Positions 1 through 9,496 of a stretch of DNA of 64,000 nucleotides are shown here, piece by piece. Position numbers and translations under genes: made by a program. The DNA comes from Glutamicibacter mishrai (lineage in GTDB: Bacteria > Actinomycetota > Actinomycetes > Actinomycetales > Micrococcaceae): positions 3,286,001-3,350,000 of the forward strand of contig NZ_CP032549.1 of the NCBI RefSeq assembly GCF_012221945.1, in the 5' to 3' direction. The stretch's first letter is position 1, and every line of letters begins with the position of its first letter. The notes under the pieces were generated by a model. It was not told where the DNA came from. It made no database searches and worked only from the letters and a program-made list of their open reading frames with translations.

Positions 1-87
1 TATCGGACACTTCTTATCGAATATGGTGTCGTCGCGGCTGAAAGCGTGATTTCGCGCTCTCGCACAAAAACAAACGGAAAGGGCTGA
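1..87 (+). CDS. C-terminal end of an upstream gene (partial)
   Basis: The frame starting at base 1 is open for 28 codons and ends in TGA at 85-87, two bases before the ATG of the next gene. The tail is basic and reads ...ESVISRSRTKTNGKG. The tight junction suggests the tail of a co-transcribed gene of the same surface-polymer operon. The fragment is too short to assign a family. Confidence 0.55.
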   Translation, partial: YRTLLIEYGVVAAESVISRSRTKTNGKG

Positions 88-89
88 GC

Positions 90-980
90 ATGGATAATCG
101 ACTCGCTCCAACAATCGGCGTTGTCGTATTGACCATGGGTAACCGTCCGGTGGAACTGCGACGAGCTTTGGATTCCTTACTGGCACAACGAGATGTCAGC
201 ATCAACGCTGTAGTCGTTGGCAACGGCTGGGACCCCACAGATATCCCGGCCGGGATCAAGACACATTTCTTGCCAGAAAACCTCGGCATCCCAGCGGGCA
301 GAAACGCTGGCGTTGCCCAGGTCGAGGGTGAGTACCTATGCTTCCTCGATGATGATTCCTGGTTCCTTGATGATGATTTCCTGATCACGGCTGTCCAGCG
401 TTTTAAGAAGTATCCGCGGATGGGTTTGCTCCAGCCTCGGATTACCGACCCTGAACACAGTGATCAGAATCCAACACGTTGGATTCCCCGCTTGAAGAAG
501 CGCACCGCGGAGGAGCCTAGCCGCGTCTTCCACGTAGGCGAGACGTGCCTGGTGACAACCCGTGAGCTTTTCGACTCCACCGGCGGCTGGGCTGGTGGGT
601 TCTGGTACGCCCACGAAGGCATCGAGCTTGCTTGGCGAATCTGGGACACCGGAACGTACGTTTGGTATGCAGGCGATATGCGCATCGGCCATCCCGTGGT
701 TGATCCTCGCAGGCATGAAGAGTTCTATCGATTGAACGCCCGCAACCGTGTGTGGTTGGCTCGCAGGAACTTGCCGGCACCATTCACTTGGATCTATCCA
801 ACTACCTGGATGCTGATTGAATGTCTGCGAATGCGCAAAAAACCGAACGCGGTCAACCAATATCTCGCCGGTTGGAAAGCCGGTTGGAAGGGCAGCCCTT
901 GGTACCAGGAGCCACGTTCCAAGCTTCGTTGGATCACTCTGCTGCGAATGACGCTGTCAGGTCGTCCGCCAATTATCTAG
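90..980 (+). CDS. family 2 glycosyltransferase
   Basis: This 296-residue GT-A fold enzyme should move a sugar from a nucleotide donor onto a cell-envelope acceptor at the inner face of the membrane. The N-terminus has the GT2 opening (VVVLTMGNRPVELRRALDSL, about residues 11-30), followed by NLGIPAGRNAGV and an acidic FLDDDSWFLDDD stretch near residue 90 that supplies the metal- and nucleotide-binding aspartates. A later HEGIELAWRIWDTG segment (about residue 180) fits the acceptor/catalytic region. The ATG at 90 follows a GGAAAGG ribosome site and sits two bases after the preceding stop. It lies upstream of tagD and the glycerophosphotransferases, so a role in teichoic acid or galactan assembly is likely, but the sugar is unknown. 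Confidence 0.85.
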   Translation: MDNRLAPTIGVVVLTMGNRPVELRRALDSLLAQRDVSINAVVVGNGWDPTDIPAGIKTHFLPENLGIPAGRNAGVAQVEGEYLCFLDDDSWFLDDDFLITAVQRFKKYPRMGLLQPRITDPEHSDQNPTRWIPRLKKRTAEEPSRVFHVGETCLVTTRELFDSTGGWAGGFWYAHEGIELAWRIWDTGTYVWYAGDMRIGHPVVDPRRHEEFYRLNARNRVWLARRNLPAPFTWIYPTTWMLIECLRMRKKPNAVNQYLAGWKAGWKGSPWYQEPRSKLRWITLLRMTLSGRPPII

Positions 981-1219
981 GCCGATGAATCTCACATTGG
1001 ATTGAGCGGTAAAACGTGATGGATTTGGGTGTTGGTTTACTCAACTCGGATGATGACCGCTAGGGTAATTGTTAAGTGAACTAAAGATTAACGCGAACTG
1101 ACTACTTAGCGCGATAATTGACTGGTATCAGTGAAGCAATGCAGGTTCTGGCTCTTATGCTCCATCAATCGTGATCAGGGTGCGTATGCCGGAACTCGAA
1201 TCAGCAGGAGGATTTGCAA

Positions 1220-1681
1220 ATGACTAAGACGGTTTTGACCTATGGAACTTTTGATTTGTTCCATATTGGCCACCTCAATATCTTGAAGCGACTGAAGGCG
1301 AAGGGCGATCGTCTGATCGTCGGCGTTTCCACCGATGAGTTCAACGCCATCAAGGGCAAGAAACCTGTTGTTCCATTTGAGCAGCGCCGTGAAATCGTTC
1401 AGGCCATCGAGTACGTGGACCTGGCTATTCCAGAAGAGAACTGGGAGCAGAAGCGCCTGGACATCAAGAAGTATGATGCCAAGGTCTTCGGCATTGGCGA
1501 GGACTGGAAAGGCAAGTTCGATGATCTGGGCGATGAGGTCGAGGTTGTTTACCTGCCACGCACTTCAGGTATCTCGACCACTGAGATGAAGCGTGTTCTG
1601 AGTGAATTTGACGAACGTCATGTCCAGTCGCTCAAGAGCACCCTGGACACGTTGAGCCAAATCGTGAAAGAACTGAGCTAA
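1220..1681 (+). CDS. tagD: glycerol-3-phosphate cytidylyltransferase
   Basis: TagD makes CDP-glycerol from CTP and sn-glycerol 3-phosphate. CDP-glycerol is the donor for poly(glycerol phosphate) wall teichoic acid. The protein (153 residues) opens with TYGTFDLFHIGHLNIL, the HxGH signature of nucleotidyltransferases. It also has the later RTSGISTTEMK segment matching the family's ISTT motif. AGGAGG at 1206-1211 lies eight bases before the ATG at 1220, so that start is preferred over an in-frame TTG at 1214. The next gene follows after 37 bases and encodes an enzyme that would use CDP-glycerol. Length and motifs agree with the family throughout. Confidence 0.95.
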   Translation: MTKTVLTYGTFDLFHIGHLNILKRLKAKGDRLIVGVSTDEFNAIKGKKPVVPFEQRREIVQAIEYVDLAIPEENWEQKRLDIKKYDAKVFGIGEDWKGKFDDLGDEVEVVYLPRTSGISTTEMKRVLSEFDERHVQSLKSTLDTLSQIVKELS

Positions 1682-1718
1682 GCAAAGCTCCACTCTCTAA
1701 ACCAGTCGAAACACGTCA

Positions 1719-3005
1719 TTGAAAGATCTCATGTCTAGCGAATACATCACCAGTTCGGTCAAGGCGAGTGTCAAAGGAGTTTTACGAAAGTTCGGCCAAC
1801 GTCCGGAAGCAAAACGTCTGACACGAGCAATGGGCTTCGTGAATCGACCAGCGGGCGCCAACGTTGGGGTATCCAATGTTCCGTTGCCAGGTTCTGTTGC
1901 AGTGTACTTTGGCGACGGCGCAGACAAGATCTATCAAGTGGCCCAGTGGTTGCCTGTTCTCGAAGAACTGCATGAGAAGGAAGAGGTCCTGCTGGTCTTC
2001 CGAACGCTCAGTGCTTTCAAAGCAGCAGGAAATCTCACTGACCTGCCGAAGATATTCGTACGCCGTTTCTCTGATTTGATGGATGTGTACGACGACAATG
2101 ATCTGAAACTGGTGATCTATGTCAATAATTCGCGGAGCAACTTCCAGTCTTTGGACCATCCGCGATTGGTGCATGTCCACGTAAATCATGGCGAAAGCGA
2201 CAAGCTTTCGATGGTTTCAAATAAGGCCAAAGCTTACGACAAGGTATTTGTCGCGGGGCCGGCGGCGATCAAGCGCCACGAGACCATGTTGATTGATTTC
2301 GACTTGAGCAAGCTGCTTGTCACTGGACGTCCTCAGCTGGACATCGAATTTGAGCTAGAACTCCTGCCTAGCGACAGATTGGATGTCATGTATGCGCCTA
2401 CTTGGGAAGGCGAAAATGAGGACAACAACTATACGTCGCTCGATAAGTATGGCGTAGCTATCATCGAAGCATTGCTGGCAAACCCTGCATGGCGAATCAT
2501 CTATAAACCGCATCCGCGTATTGAATCCAGCAACACTCCAGGTGTTGCGGACGCGAACGCCCGCATCAAGGAACTGCTCGAGTCCGCTAACGACGCCGGT
2601 GCAGACCATGTGATTTCGGAACAGGGCAATATCTTGGCCATGTTCGAGTCGACGGACGCGTTGATTACCGATGTTTCGAGTGTGGGTCTGGACTACCTGT
2701 ATCTTCACCCCGGTAATCCTTTGGTCATCTCCGATCGTCGAACCAACCGAGAGATTCTTCATCGCGATGCCCCGATCGCACAGGCATGCCAGGTAGTCGA
2801 CGAAGACAGTGTTGAAAACGTTGGAAGTCTGCTGGCCGATGCGTTGACTCATGACAACTACAGGGAACAACGCTTGAAGATGCGTCAGTTCTATTTTGGG
2901 GATCTTGTCCGGGGCGACTCGACTAAGCAGTTCCAGGATGTAGTTCAGGAACTAATTGCAAATCGGCAGGCGAAGCTGCAAAACTTCCGTGGTTGGCACA
3001 GCTGA
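1719..3005 (+). CDS. CDP-glycerol glycerophosphotransferase family protein, single domain
   Basis: This protein of about 428 residues belongs to the TagB/TagF-type GT-B family that adds glycerol phosphate units from CDP-glycerol. Family marks include VHVNHGESDKLSM (about residue 155), TGRPQLD, MYAPTWEGE (about 225), YKPHPR, and the C-terminal ITDVSSVGLDYL where TagF has TDYSS. It is related to the two proteins encoded on the other strand at 6915-9496, which share HGES, GRPQ and YAPTWEG. The start is uncertain: TTG at 1719 gives the longest form. ATG at 1731 has a GAAAG five bases upstream and may be the true start. Whether it acts as primase or polymerase cannot be told from sequence. Confidence 0.85.
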   Translation: MKDLMSSEYITSSVKASVKGVLRKFGQRPEAKRLTRAMGFVNRPAGANVGVSNVPLPGSVAVYFGDGADKIYQVAQWLPVLEELHEKEEVLLVFRTLSAFKAAGNLTDLPKIFVRRFSDLMDVYDDNDLKLVIYVNNSRSNFQSLDHPRLVHVHVNHGESDKLSMVSNKAKAYDKVFVAGPAAIKRHETMLIDFDLSKLLVTGRPQLDIEFELELLPSDRLDVMYAPTWEGENEDNNYTSLDKYGVAIIEALLANPAWRIIYKPHPRIESSNTPGVADANARIKELLESANDAGADHVISEQGNILAMFESTDALITDVSSVGLDYLYLHPGNPLVISDRRTNREILHRDAPIAQACQVVDEDSVENVGSLLADALTHDNYREQRLKMRQFYFGDLVRGDSTKQFQDVVQELIANRQAKLQNFRGWHS

Positions 3006-3300
3006 TTTGGCTTTGGGGCTCTGACCTACTTAGAGCTCCATTGCGGGAGTGCATTAATGAGTGCTCACGAATACATGCGCGCCTGATGCATTTTTGGCCC
3101 TCAGGATATTTGCAGTTTGCCGTCGGCGGTTCAAAACTGACTTGAATTCCCGGAAGGGGTAATCTTGTTCAGTGGATCACATGGGCTGGTATCTGTCCCA
3201 AAGTTTTGCTAGGGCCTGATCTATGTGGTTTGTACGCGAACTCTATGCTGTTTTCCGGAACTGAAGTCTGGAAGAACAGATATCTTCTGAAGGACTTTTT
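3006..3300. other. intergenic gap inside the teichoic acid locus
   Basis: This gap of about 295 bases is more AT-rich than its neighbours. I see no credible ORF or RNA gene in it. It must carry the promoter or leader for the large gene starting at 3301, but no clear -35/-10 pair is visible. Confidence 0.5.
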
Positions 3301-6300
3301 GTGGCAGTTGAAATTCGATCGATGCAAAACTTCGCGCAATCTGCAATGCAGACACTGCGTGATGAACGGTTGAAGCGCAAGAAGTACCGCTATTACGACG
3401 GTAATCAAGAGCTGAATCTCGGGATTCAAGAAGACACGTTGCAGATTGAAGCCTGCGTCGCACACGAAATCCAGTTGATTTCCATCCTCCATGGCCGCCA
3501 TATAGTCACTTCTGTCGCACCCATTTCTTCTCGAGCAGTCACGATGAAAAATGGTGTGGCGCACCGGGTGCAAGCTGAGATTTCTTTGGAATCGCTTCTC
3601 GACCAGTGGCATGAATATCGTGAGGCACTTTCCGCAAGCGCCGCAGAAGAATTTATCGAAACTGACACGGACGAAGCTGACGCAGACGGAGCCGAATCAG
3701 ACGAAGCAGACGATAACGAAGTCACGCTGGAAGATAACGTTTATTCGGGCACAGTTCGAATTGCCCAAACGTTCACCTCCAATTTCTATGAACTGCCTTC
3801 GGGTATTGCATGGGTGCAAATAACCGAAGGCGGGCAGCTGTTCCGTCGACGCGAAGTCCGGCAACTAATCGATTCTGGCGAGCTGGTCCTGGAAGGCCCA
3901 GTGATCGCTCATCGCATCATGGGGCGATTTGCTTCGACCAATCTGGAGCACAGCTCAGTCTATTCTTCTGACGAACGCAGCGTCGGCGTATACATCAACA
4001 AGAAAGCGGAAGCGGCGCTCGCGCTAAACCGCTCGATGAAGTTCAAGTACCGAATTCGCACTGACATTACTCAGGTCAGTGGAGGCAAGCTGTCGTTGGG
4101 GGGAGTGCTAGAAACTCAAAGCGACCGTGCGTCATCAGTTACGCTGCAACTCGTGGGACGTAAGTCCGAGTTCCAGGTAGAAGCTCCAGTCAAGCTTGTG
4201 CTGAATCAAAAACTGATTGCCAAGCGATTTGGTCGTGCCATCTATACGTGGTCTGCGTCAATTGATTTTGCTACTGTGGACTGGCAAAAAATAGACCGAG
4301 GCGACAACTACGATCTTTACCTGTTGGCGACTTCAGAGTCCGCTGGCGAGGCGACCCGATTGAGAGTGACCCGCACTCCGTTTGCTGTGCGCAATACGAC
4401 GCGCGCGGGTGACGTCACTGTGGGCGATAAGACCCTCGCGATTTCTCCTTATTTCACGTTCAAGGCCAAATCAACTTCTCTGATTTTGGAAGTTTTCGAC
4501 AAGGAAGCATTCGCGGTGCTCTCCGGCACTCAGCAACATAGTTTCCCGCTGAGCCGGCCTGCAGATTCAAAACCGATATGGATCGTCGGCGAATTGTCCT
4601 ACAAAGCCCAGGACAACGGGCTTCACCTGTTCAAGTACCTTCGCAAGAACCGCGCGGATATTGATGCCTATTATGTTATCGATGAAAATGCGCCCGATTT
4701 GCGTAATTTCGAGACCATGGATCACGTTGTTTTCCATGGCAGCAAAGAGCATTTTGAGCTAGCCATTCGTGCAGAGCGATTCGTTGGCACCCACCATGCC
4801 GACTATCTTTACCCTACGAGACATCAGAGTTTCTCTTCGCGTTGTCGAGCAACGCGAGTATTTTTGCAGCATGGTGTCATGGGGACTAAATGGATGGTTC
4901 CTAACTACGGCAAGAACTCACCAGGGTTTGCCACCGACCTATTCATGGTTTCGTCCGAGCGGGAAAAGCAGTACATCGTTAATGACTTCCTTTATTCACC
5001 GGAGGAAGTCAAAGTTACGGGCCTATCCCGATTTGATTCTTTGCTTGCCCAGGACCTTGCACTCAACGAGAACATGTTGCTCATCATTCCAACATGGCGC
5101 GACTGGCTGCAGAACGAAGAAGTCTTCTTAGAATCTGACTACCTTGAACAGTGGAAGAATCTGCTGAACTCTGCCGAACTTGAAGCTCTTGTGAAAGCGC
5201 ATGGCTTGGAAGTCGTTTTCTGCCTTCATCCGAACATGATGCAGTTCCGTGACCACTTCGCCGGGGCCCCGACACGGTTGATCGTCCAAGGTGAAGTCGA
5301 CGTTCAAGAACTGATCAAGACTGCTGCCATCATGATCACTGACTACTCGTCAGTGAACTTTGATTTCAGTTTCCTGCACAAGCCGGTGCACTACTACCAG
5401 TTTGACCGCGCGCGTTTCCTAGGACGAAACGGTTCGCACCTGAATTTGGATGATGAACTGCCCGGCCGCATTGCCTTCGACAGCGGAACCTTGTTGTCGG
5501 ATTTGGCGAAGACTTTGCAGCGCGGCAAGACAATGGAAGACGTCTACCGAGCCCGCGCTGACCTGTTCATGACTCATCGAGACCGGGAGAATTCGCGTCG
5601 TATTACCGAAGAAATCGAACAGGCTGAACTTCGCCGTAAACCTAATGTCGGTTGGCGCGCTGAATTGCCGGTCAAACTGAAAAACAAGTTCCGCCGCAAC
5701 AAGCGCTACTTTGATGTCATGCGCAAGCTGTTCAAGTTGTACAAGCTTGCTCCCATGGATGAAGACCTGATCGTTTTTGAGTCAGGCTTGGGGCGCCAGT
5801 ATGGGGACTCGCCACGTTACATTTACGAGGAGCTGCTGCGCCAAGGGGATACCCGACGCAAGGTGTGGGTCTACTCCGGAAAGCATCGTTTCACGGACCC
5901 GCTAACGACGACTGTCAAACGATTGTCACCAGAGTACTTCTGGTACCTGGCCCGGGCAAAGTACTGGGTCAACAACCAGAGCTTCCCGCATTATGTGAAG
6001 CGCCGCGCCAAGGGCATTTTCCTTCAAACGTGGCACGGAACTCCTTTGAAGCAGATGGCTCTCGATATTCGGGAGGTTCACGGACGTGATGAAGGTTATC
6101 TGGAACGCGTCACACGTGCGACTCGTCAGTGGTCACATCTTATTTCGCCATCCGGGTACACCAGCGAGATCATGCGATCCGCCTATGCATTCTCCGGGGA
6201 AGCCGTGGAGCTTGGGTATCCGCGAAATGACATCTTGACGGGCAGTGGTGTTGCTGAGCATGAGCAGCGCGTCAGGGAAGAATTGGCGATCCCGCCTGGT

Positions 6301-6843
6301 GTCAAAACGGTCTTGTATGCGCCGACCTTCCGAGACGACGCTGCTTCGACTCGCGGCAAATTCAGATTCGACCTGCCGATGGACTTGGAAGAATTTGACC
6401 GTCGCTTCGGGCAGGATACTGTCCTGATGCTGCGCATGCATGTCCTGGTATCAAACGCAGTATCTATTCCCGAACATCTGAGCCATCGGATCATGGATGT
6501 ATCGAGCCATCCGGATATTCAGGAACTTTATCTGGCTTCTGATGTCTTGATCACGGATTATTCGTCTGTGTTCTTCGATTATTCTCTGCTGCGTCGGCCG
6601 ATTATCTTCTATGCGTACGACCTTGAAAACTATCGAGATAATCTACGTGGATTCTATTTGGATTACGAAAGCGCCCTGCCTGGTCCGATTGTCGAAGAAG
6701 AAGGCGACCTTTGGGATACTTTGTCGGCAGCTCTAACTGGTGAAGAGTTGCCGGGAGTGGACCGTGAAGACTTCATCCAGAAATATGCTCCGCATGACGA
6801 CGGAAACGCCGCGCGGCGGGTCGTAGAGCGATTCTTCAAATAG
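3301..6843 (+). CDS. two-domain CDP-glycerol glycerophosphotransferase (teichoic acid polymerase-like)
   Basis: This 1180-residue protein carries two complete TagF-like catalytic domains in one chain. The first has QHGVMGTKW near residue 524 and TDYSSVNFDFSFL near 680. The second has WHGTPLKQM near 911 and TDYSSVFFDYSLL near 1085. Both domains keep the conserved His of the HG motif and the TDYSS donor-binding motif, so both may be active. The first 500 residues form a non-catalytic region with an acidic insert (about residues 118-145, runs of Asp/Glu). The GTG start at 3301 follows GAAGGAC at the usual spacing. Two-domain family members are known from several teichoic and capsule systems, where one domain may prime and the other extend. 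It probably builds the polymer at the inner membrane face using TagD-made CDP-glycerol. Confidence 0.88.
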   Translation: MAVEIRSMQNFAQSAMQTLRDERLKRKKYRYYDGNQELNLGIQEDTLQIEACVAHEIQLISILHGRHIVTSVAPISSRAVTMKNGVAHRVQAEISLESLLDQWHEYREALSASAAEEFIETDTDEADADGAESDEADDNEVTLEDNVYSGTVRIAQTFTSNFYELPSGIAWVQITEGGQLFRRREVRQLIDSGELVLEGPVIAHRIMGRFASTNLEHSSVYSSDERSVGVYINKKAEAALALNRSMKFKYRIRTDITQVSGGKLSLGGVLETQSDRASSVTLQLVGRKSEFQVEAPVKLVLNQKLIAKRFGRAIYTWSASIDFATVDWQKIDRGDNYDLYLLATSESAGEATRLRVTRTPFAVRNTTRAGDVTVGDKTLAISPYFTFKAKSTSLILEVFDKEAFAVLSGTQQHSFPLSRPADSKPIWIVGELSYKAQDNGLHLFKYLRKNRADIDAYYVIDENAPDLRNFETMDHVVFHGSKEHFELAIRAERFVGTHHADYLYPTRHQSFSSRCRATRVFLQHGVMGTKWMVPNYGKNSPGFATDLFMVSSEREKQYIVNDFLYSPEEVKVTGLSRFDSLLAQDLALNENMLLIIPTWRDWLQNEEVFLESDYLEQWKNLLNSAELEALVKAHGLEVVFCLHPNMMQFRDHFAGAPTRLIVQGEVDVQELIKTAAIMITDYSSVNFDFSFLHKPVHYYQFDRARFLGRNGSHLNLDDELPGRIAFDSGTLLSDLAKTLQRGKTMEDVYRARADLFMTHRDRENSRRITEEIEQAELRRKPNVGWRAELPVKLKNKFRRNKRYFDVMRKLFKLYKLAPMDEDLIVFESGLGRQYGDSPRYIYEELLRQGDTRRKVWVYSGKHRFTDPLTTTVKRLSPEYFWYLARAKYWVNNQSFPHYVKRRAKGIFLQTWHGTPLKQMALDIREVHGRDEGYLERVTRATRQWSHLISPSGYTSEIMRSAYAFSGEAVELGYPRNDILTGSGVAEHEQRVREELAIPPGVKTVLYAPTFRDDAASTRGKFRFDLPMDLEEFDRRFGQDTVLMLRMHVLVSNAVSIPEHLSHRIMDVSSHPDIQELYLASDVLITDYSSVFFDYSLLRRPIIFYAYDLENYRDNLRGFYLDYESALPGPIVEEEGDLWDTLSAALTGEELPGVDREDFIQKYAPHDDGNAARRVVERFFK

Positions 6844-6874
6844 GAACAACGCTTCGATGTTCCGATGATGTGGT

Positions 6875-6898
6875 GTCGGACCAATTTGCCGGTCCGGC
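6875..6898. terminator. possible weak terminator between convergent genes
   Basis: CGGACC (6877-6882) pairs with GGTCCG (6891-6896) around an eight-base loop, extended by one wobble and one G:C pair. There is no T run. It lies between the convergent stops at 6843 and 6915, so it may end both transcripts. The signal is weak. Confidence 0.35.
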
Positions 6899-6914
6899 GC
6901 CGCATCTCTTTCTA

Positions 6915-8129
6915 TCAGTGCTCAGCTACGCGGTTCTCGTGGACCAGAGATAGCGTTTCATTGATGAACCGTTTCATGCTGGCGCCCTTGGAGATGTCTC
7001 CAAAGTAGTAGCTGACTAGATCGCTTAGCTGCTCGTTGGTTTCATCAAGAGCTTCTCGGGCAATCTTTGCGAAGTCAGCTGCGCTCGATGCCTGCAAGGC
7101 TGGCACTTTTTCCAACGCGGGCGAGTCATTCAGTGTTGCTTTTTCTGACTCCGGTTTCGTGACGAATAGCGGTTTTCCGGTTGCCAGGAAGTCGTAGGCA
7201 ACGGCGGATATGTCGGTAACGCAAATGTCAGCAACCGACCATTGCCATCCCCAATGAGTCGACTCATCGCAGATGTACTGGGCCTCTGCAGATTCGTTGT
7301 GGGTACGCAGCTGGTCTCTGATTCGGCCAATGGCTTGGAGATAGGATTTCTTATTTTGTCCCGAGCGCGGATGCGGCCGGAAAATAATGTTAAATCCTCC
7401 GTCCCTTATCAGGGCTTCGATTAAACGCTCCCCATGCGATTGCACAGATCCATAGCTCATTGAAGGCCTATCGCCTTCCCACGTCGGAGCGTAGAGGACC
7501 GTCGGCAACTTATCATTAACTGCGACAGGCAGCGGATAGTGCACGTCGATCTGTGGTCGGCCAATCAAGCGGCAACGGGCTGAGGCGTCGAAGTTTCGTA
7601 AGTGTTGTTCCAACCGGTCTTTTGCTGCTTGGCCGGCCGAGAACACATAGTCGTAGGCCTTGAGCTGGTTTGACCACATGTAGGCTTTTTCGCTCTCACC
7701 GTGGCAGATGAATACGTGCTTGGGCGTATTGAAGCGTAAGAATTGGAAGTTCCTAATATTCTGGTTCACATAAAATACAACGCGCAGGTCCTGCGAGTGC
7801 ACGAATCGCTCAACATCTTCGATGGCGGGAGCATAGTGAATTGGAAAGGGGCACTCATTGCGCAGAAGGATCGCCGTCTCCGGGGTTCGCACCACGATCG
7901 CTACCGGAACGAACTCAGATAGGGCTAGCAGAGGGTCGTACCACTGCCTGATTTGATAAGCGTTGATAACTTCATCGGGAAAGTGAACCGCAACCTTGTA
8001 CCGTCCGGCGCCGATGGGGTAGTTGCGCAGATCCGCGGCATGCTTACGAATGAACCTCAAGTGTCGACGAGTTGCAAGACTTGCTTGCATCTTCTTGACG
8101 ACCTTGTTCAAGGCTCGTGTTGCTCGCAT
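6915..8129 (-). CDS. CDP-glycerol glycerophosphotransferase family protein (tandem copy 1)
   Basis: This 404-residue GT-B enzyme is similar over its whole length to the next gene (8261-9496). Shared motifs include NAYQIRQWY, FICHGESEKAYMWSNQLK, LIGRPQIDV, VLYAPTWEGDRPSM, IIFRPHPRSG and CVTDISAVAYDFLATGKP. The frame stays open upstream to 8591, but the paralogue's N-terminus aligns with the ATG at 8127-8129 (MRATRALNK), and anything further would overlap the neighbour. It is probably co-transcribed with that gene (gap 131 bases). It should transfer glycerol phosphate or a similar polyol phosphate to a wall polymer. The exact step is unknown. Confidence 0.85.
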   Translation of the reverse strand: MRATRALNKVVKKMQASLATRRHLRFIRKHAADLRNYPIGAGRYKVAVHFPDEVINAYQIRQWYDPLLALSEFVPVAIVVRTPETAILLRNECPFPIHYAPAIEDVERFVHSQDLRVVFYVNQNIRNFQFLRFNTPKHVFICHGESEKAYMWSNQLKAYDYVFSAGQAAKDRLEQHLRNFDASARCRLIGRPQIDVHYPLPVAVNDKLPTVLYAPTWEGDRPSMSYGSVQSHGERLIEALIRDGGFNIIFRPHPRSGQNKKSYLQAIGRIRDQLRTHNESAEAQYICDESTHWGWQWSVADICVTDISAVAYDFLATGKPLFVTKPESEKATLNDSPALEKVPALQASSAADFAKIAREALDETNEQLSDLVSYYFGDISKGASMKRFINETLSLVHENRVAEH

Positions 8130-8260
8130 AGAGAATCCTTCACCACGTAATTTGACGCATAACCAAGCACCAATTGCCGGAACCTTTTTGGCGAATGATG
8201 CGTTGGATAGGGGCAGGTGCAAGGACTTCAGCGCTACCAAACGTCGGTGTGTGCCGGGCC

Positions 8261-9496
8261 CTAGGCAGCTTTCTTTAATGGCAAACGCCTGACTTGCACC
8301 TCGCCCACAACCAGCTTCAGTGATTCGGTGAGGAATCGATGCATGCTGGCGCCGGCAGTGACGTCGCCAAAGTAATAGTCTACGACTTCGCGGAAACCAG
8401 AATCCTCTTCGGTCAGTGCGTTGCGAAGAAGCGACGGTGCATTCTCCAGATCTTCGGCAGTGAGCGAAGGCACCTTGGCCAAAGCCGGTGAACCGGTGAC
8501 CAGGGCCTCGGCCGAAACAGGTTTGGTGACAAACATCGGCTTGCCCGTTGCCAAGAAGTCGTATGCAACGGCAGAAATGTCGGTAACGCAAAGGTCTGAT
8601 TCAGCCCATTGCCATCCCCACTGCTCGCTGTCGTCAAAAAGTAACGTTGCATCAGACGATGCTTGAGCTGCTGCCAGATTGTGGCGGATCTTTTCAACGC
8701 TCTGTGCGTAAGACGCAGAAGCTTTCCCGGAGCGCGGATGCGGGCGGAAAATTATATTGAATCCGCCATCCTTGATCAGGGTGTCTATGAGGATTTCTCC
8801 GTGGGAGCTGGCTGACCCGTATTTCATCGACGGACGATCGCCTTCCCACGTTGGCGCATAGAGCACCGTAGGCAGGGAAGAGTTCAATGAAGCGGGCGCA
8901 GAATATGAAACATCTATCTGTGGCCGCCCGATGAGCCGAGTTCGCGCATCGACGTCGTAGTTGTGCAGGTTCTTGGCTAAGCGATCGCGTGCTGCTTGGC
9001 CGGCTGAAAAAACGTAGTCGTAGGCTTTGAGCTGGTTGGACCACATATAGGCTTTTTCGCTCTCGCCGTGGCAGATGAAAACATGGTCCGGCGCGTTGAA
9101 ACGCATCATCTGGAAATTGTGGATGTTTTGATTGACGTAGAAGACCAGGCGCAAATCCTGCGAATCGACTAGTTTCTCAACATCTTCAATGGTTTCTGCG
9201 TAGTGCACGGGCAACGGGCACTCTTCACGCAAGGCCAGCGCAGTGTCAGGGCGGCGAGTAATCACTACGACCGGAACGAATTCTGCCAGTTGCTTCATTG
9301 GCTCGTACCACTGACGAATTTGGTATGCGTTGGTCATGTCATCAGCGAAATACAGTGCAACTTTGTAGCGATCATCGCCTGAAGGGACGTGAAAAAGCTC
9401 CGTGGCGTTACGCGTGATGAATTGCCGCTGCCTCCTAGCAGCAAGGCGCTGGGCAGCGAAATTTGCTGCCCTGTTCAAGGTATTGAACACCTTCAT
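8261..9496 (-). CDS. CDP-glycerol glycerophosphotransferase family protein (tandem copy 2)
   Basis: This is a 411-residue paralogue of the downstream gene, probably arising by tandem duplication. The motifs HGESEKAYMW, GRPQIDV, YAPTWEGDRPSMKYG and TDISAVAYDFLATGKP are kept in order. A basic, Arg/Ala-rich N-terminus (residues 1-30) could be an amphipathic membrane-contact helix, as in peripheral TagF enzymes. The ATG at 9494-9496 aligns with the copy 1 start. The protein ends with a short unrelated tail (RRLPLKKAA). It reads away from the rpmF operon. It is expected to act in teichoic acid assembly using CDP-glycerol. Confidence 0.86.
   Translation of the reverse strand: MKVFNTLNRAANFAAQRLAARRQRQFITRNATELFHVPSGDDRYKVALYFADDMTNAYQIRQWYEPMKQLAEFVPVVVITRRPDTALALREECPLPVHYAETIEDVEKLVDSQDLRLVFYVNQNIHNFQMMRFNAPDHVFICHGESEKAYMWSNQLKAYDYVFSAGQAARDRLAKNLHNYDVDARTRLIGRPQIDVSYSAPASLNSSLPTVLYAPTWEGDRPSMKYGSASSHGEILIDTLIKDGGFNIIFRPHPRSGKASASYAQSVEKIRHNLAAAQASSDATLLFDDSEQWGWQWAESDLCVTDISAVAYDFLATGKPMFVTKPVSAEALVTGSPALAKVPSLTAEDLENAPSLLRNALTEEDSGFREVVDYYFGDVTAGASMHRFLTESLKLVVGEVQVRRLPLKKAA

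Noticed and set aside
8130..8591. 154-codon N-terminal extension of the leftward transferase
   Set aside because: It would overlap the paralogous gene's coding region in another frame, and the paralogue's start aligns with the ATG at 8129.
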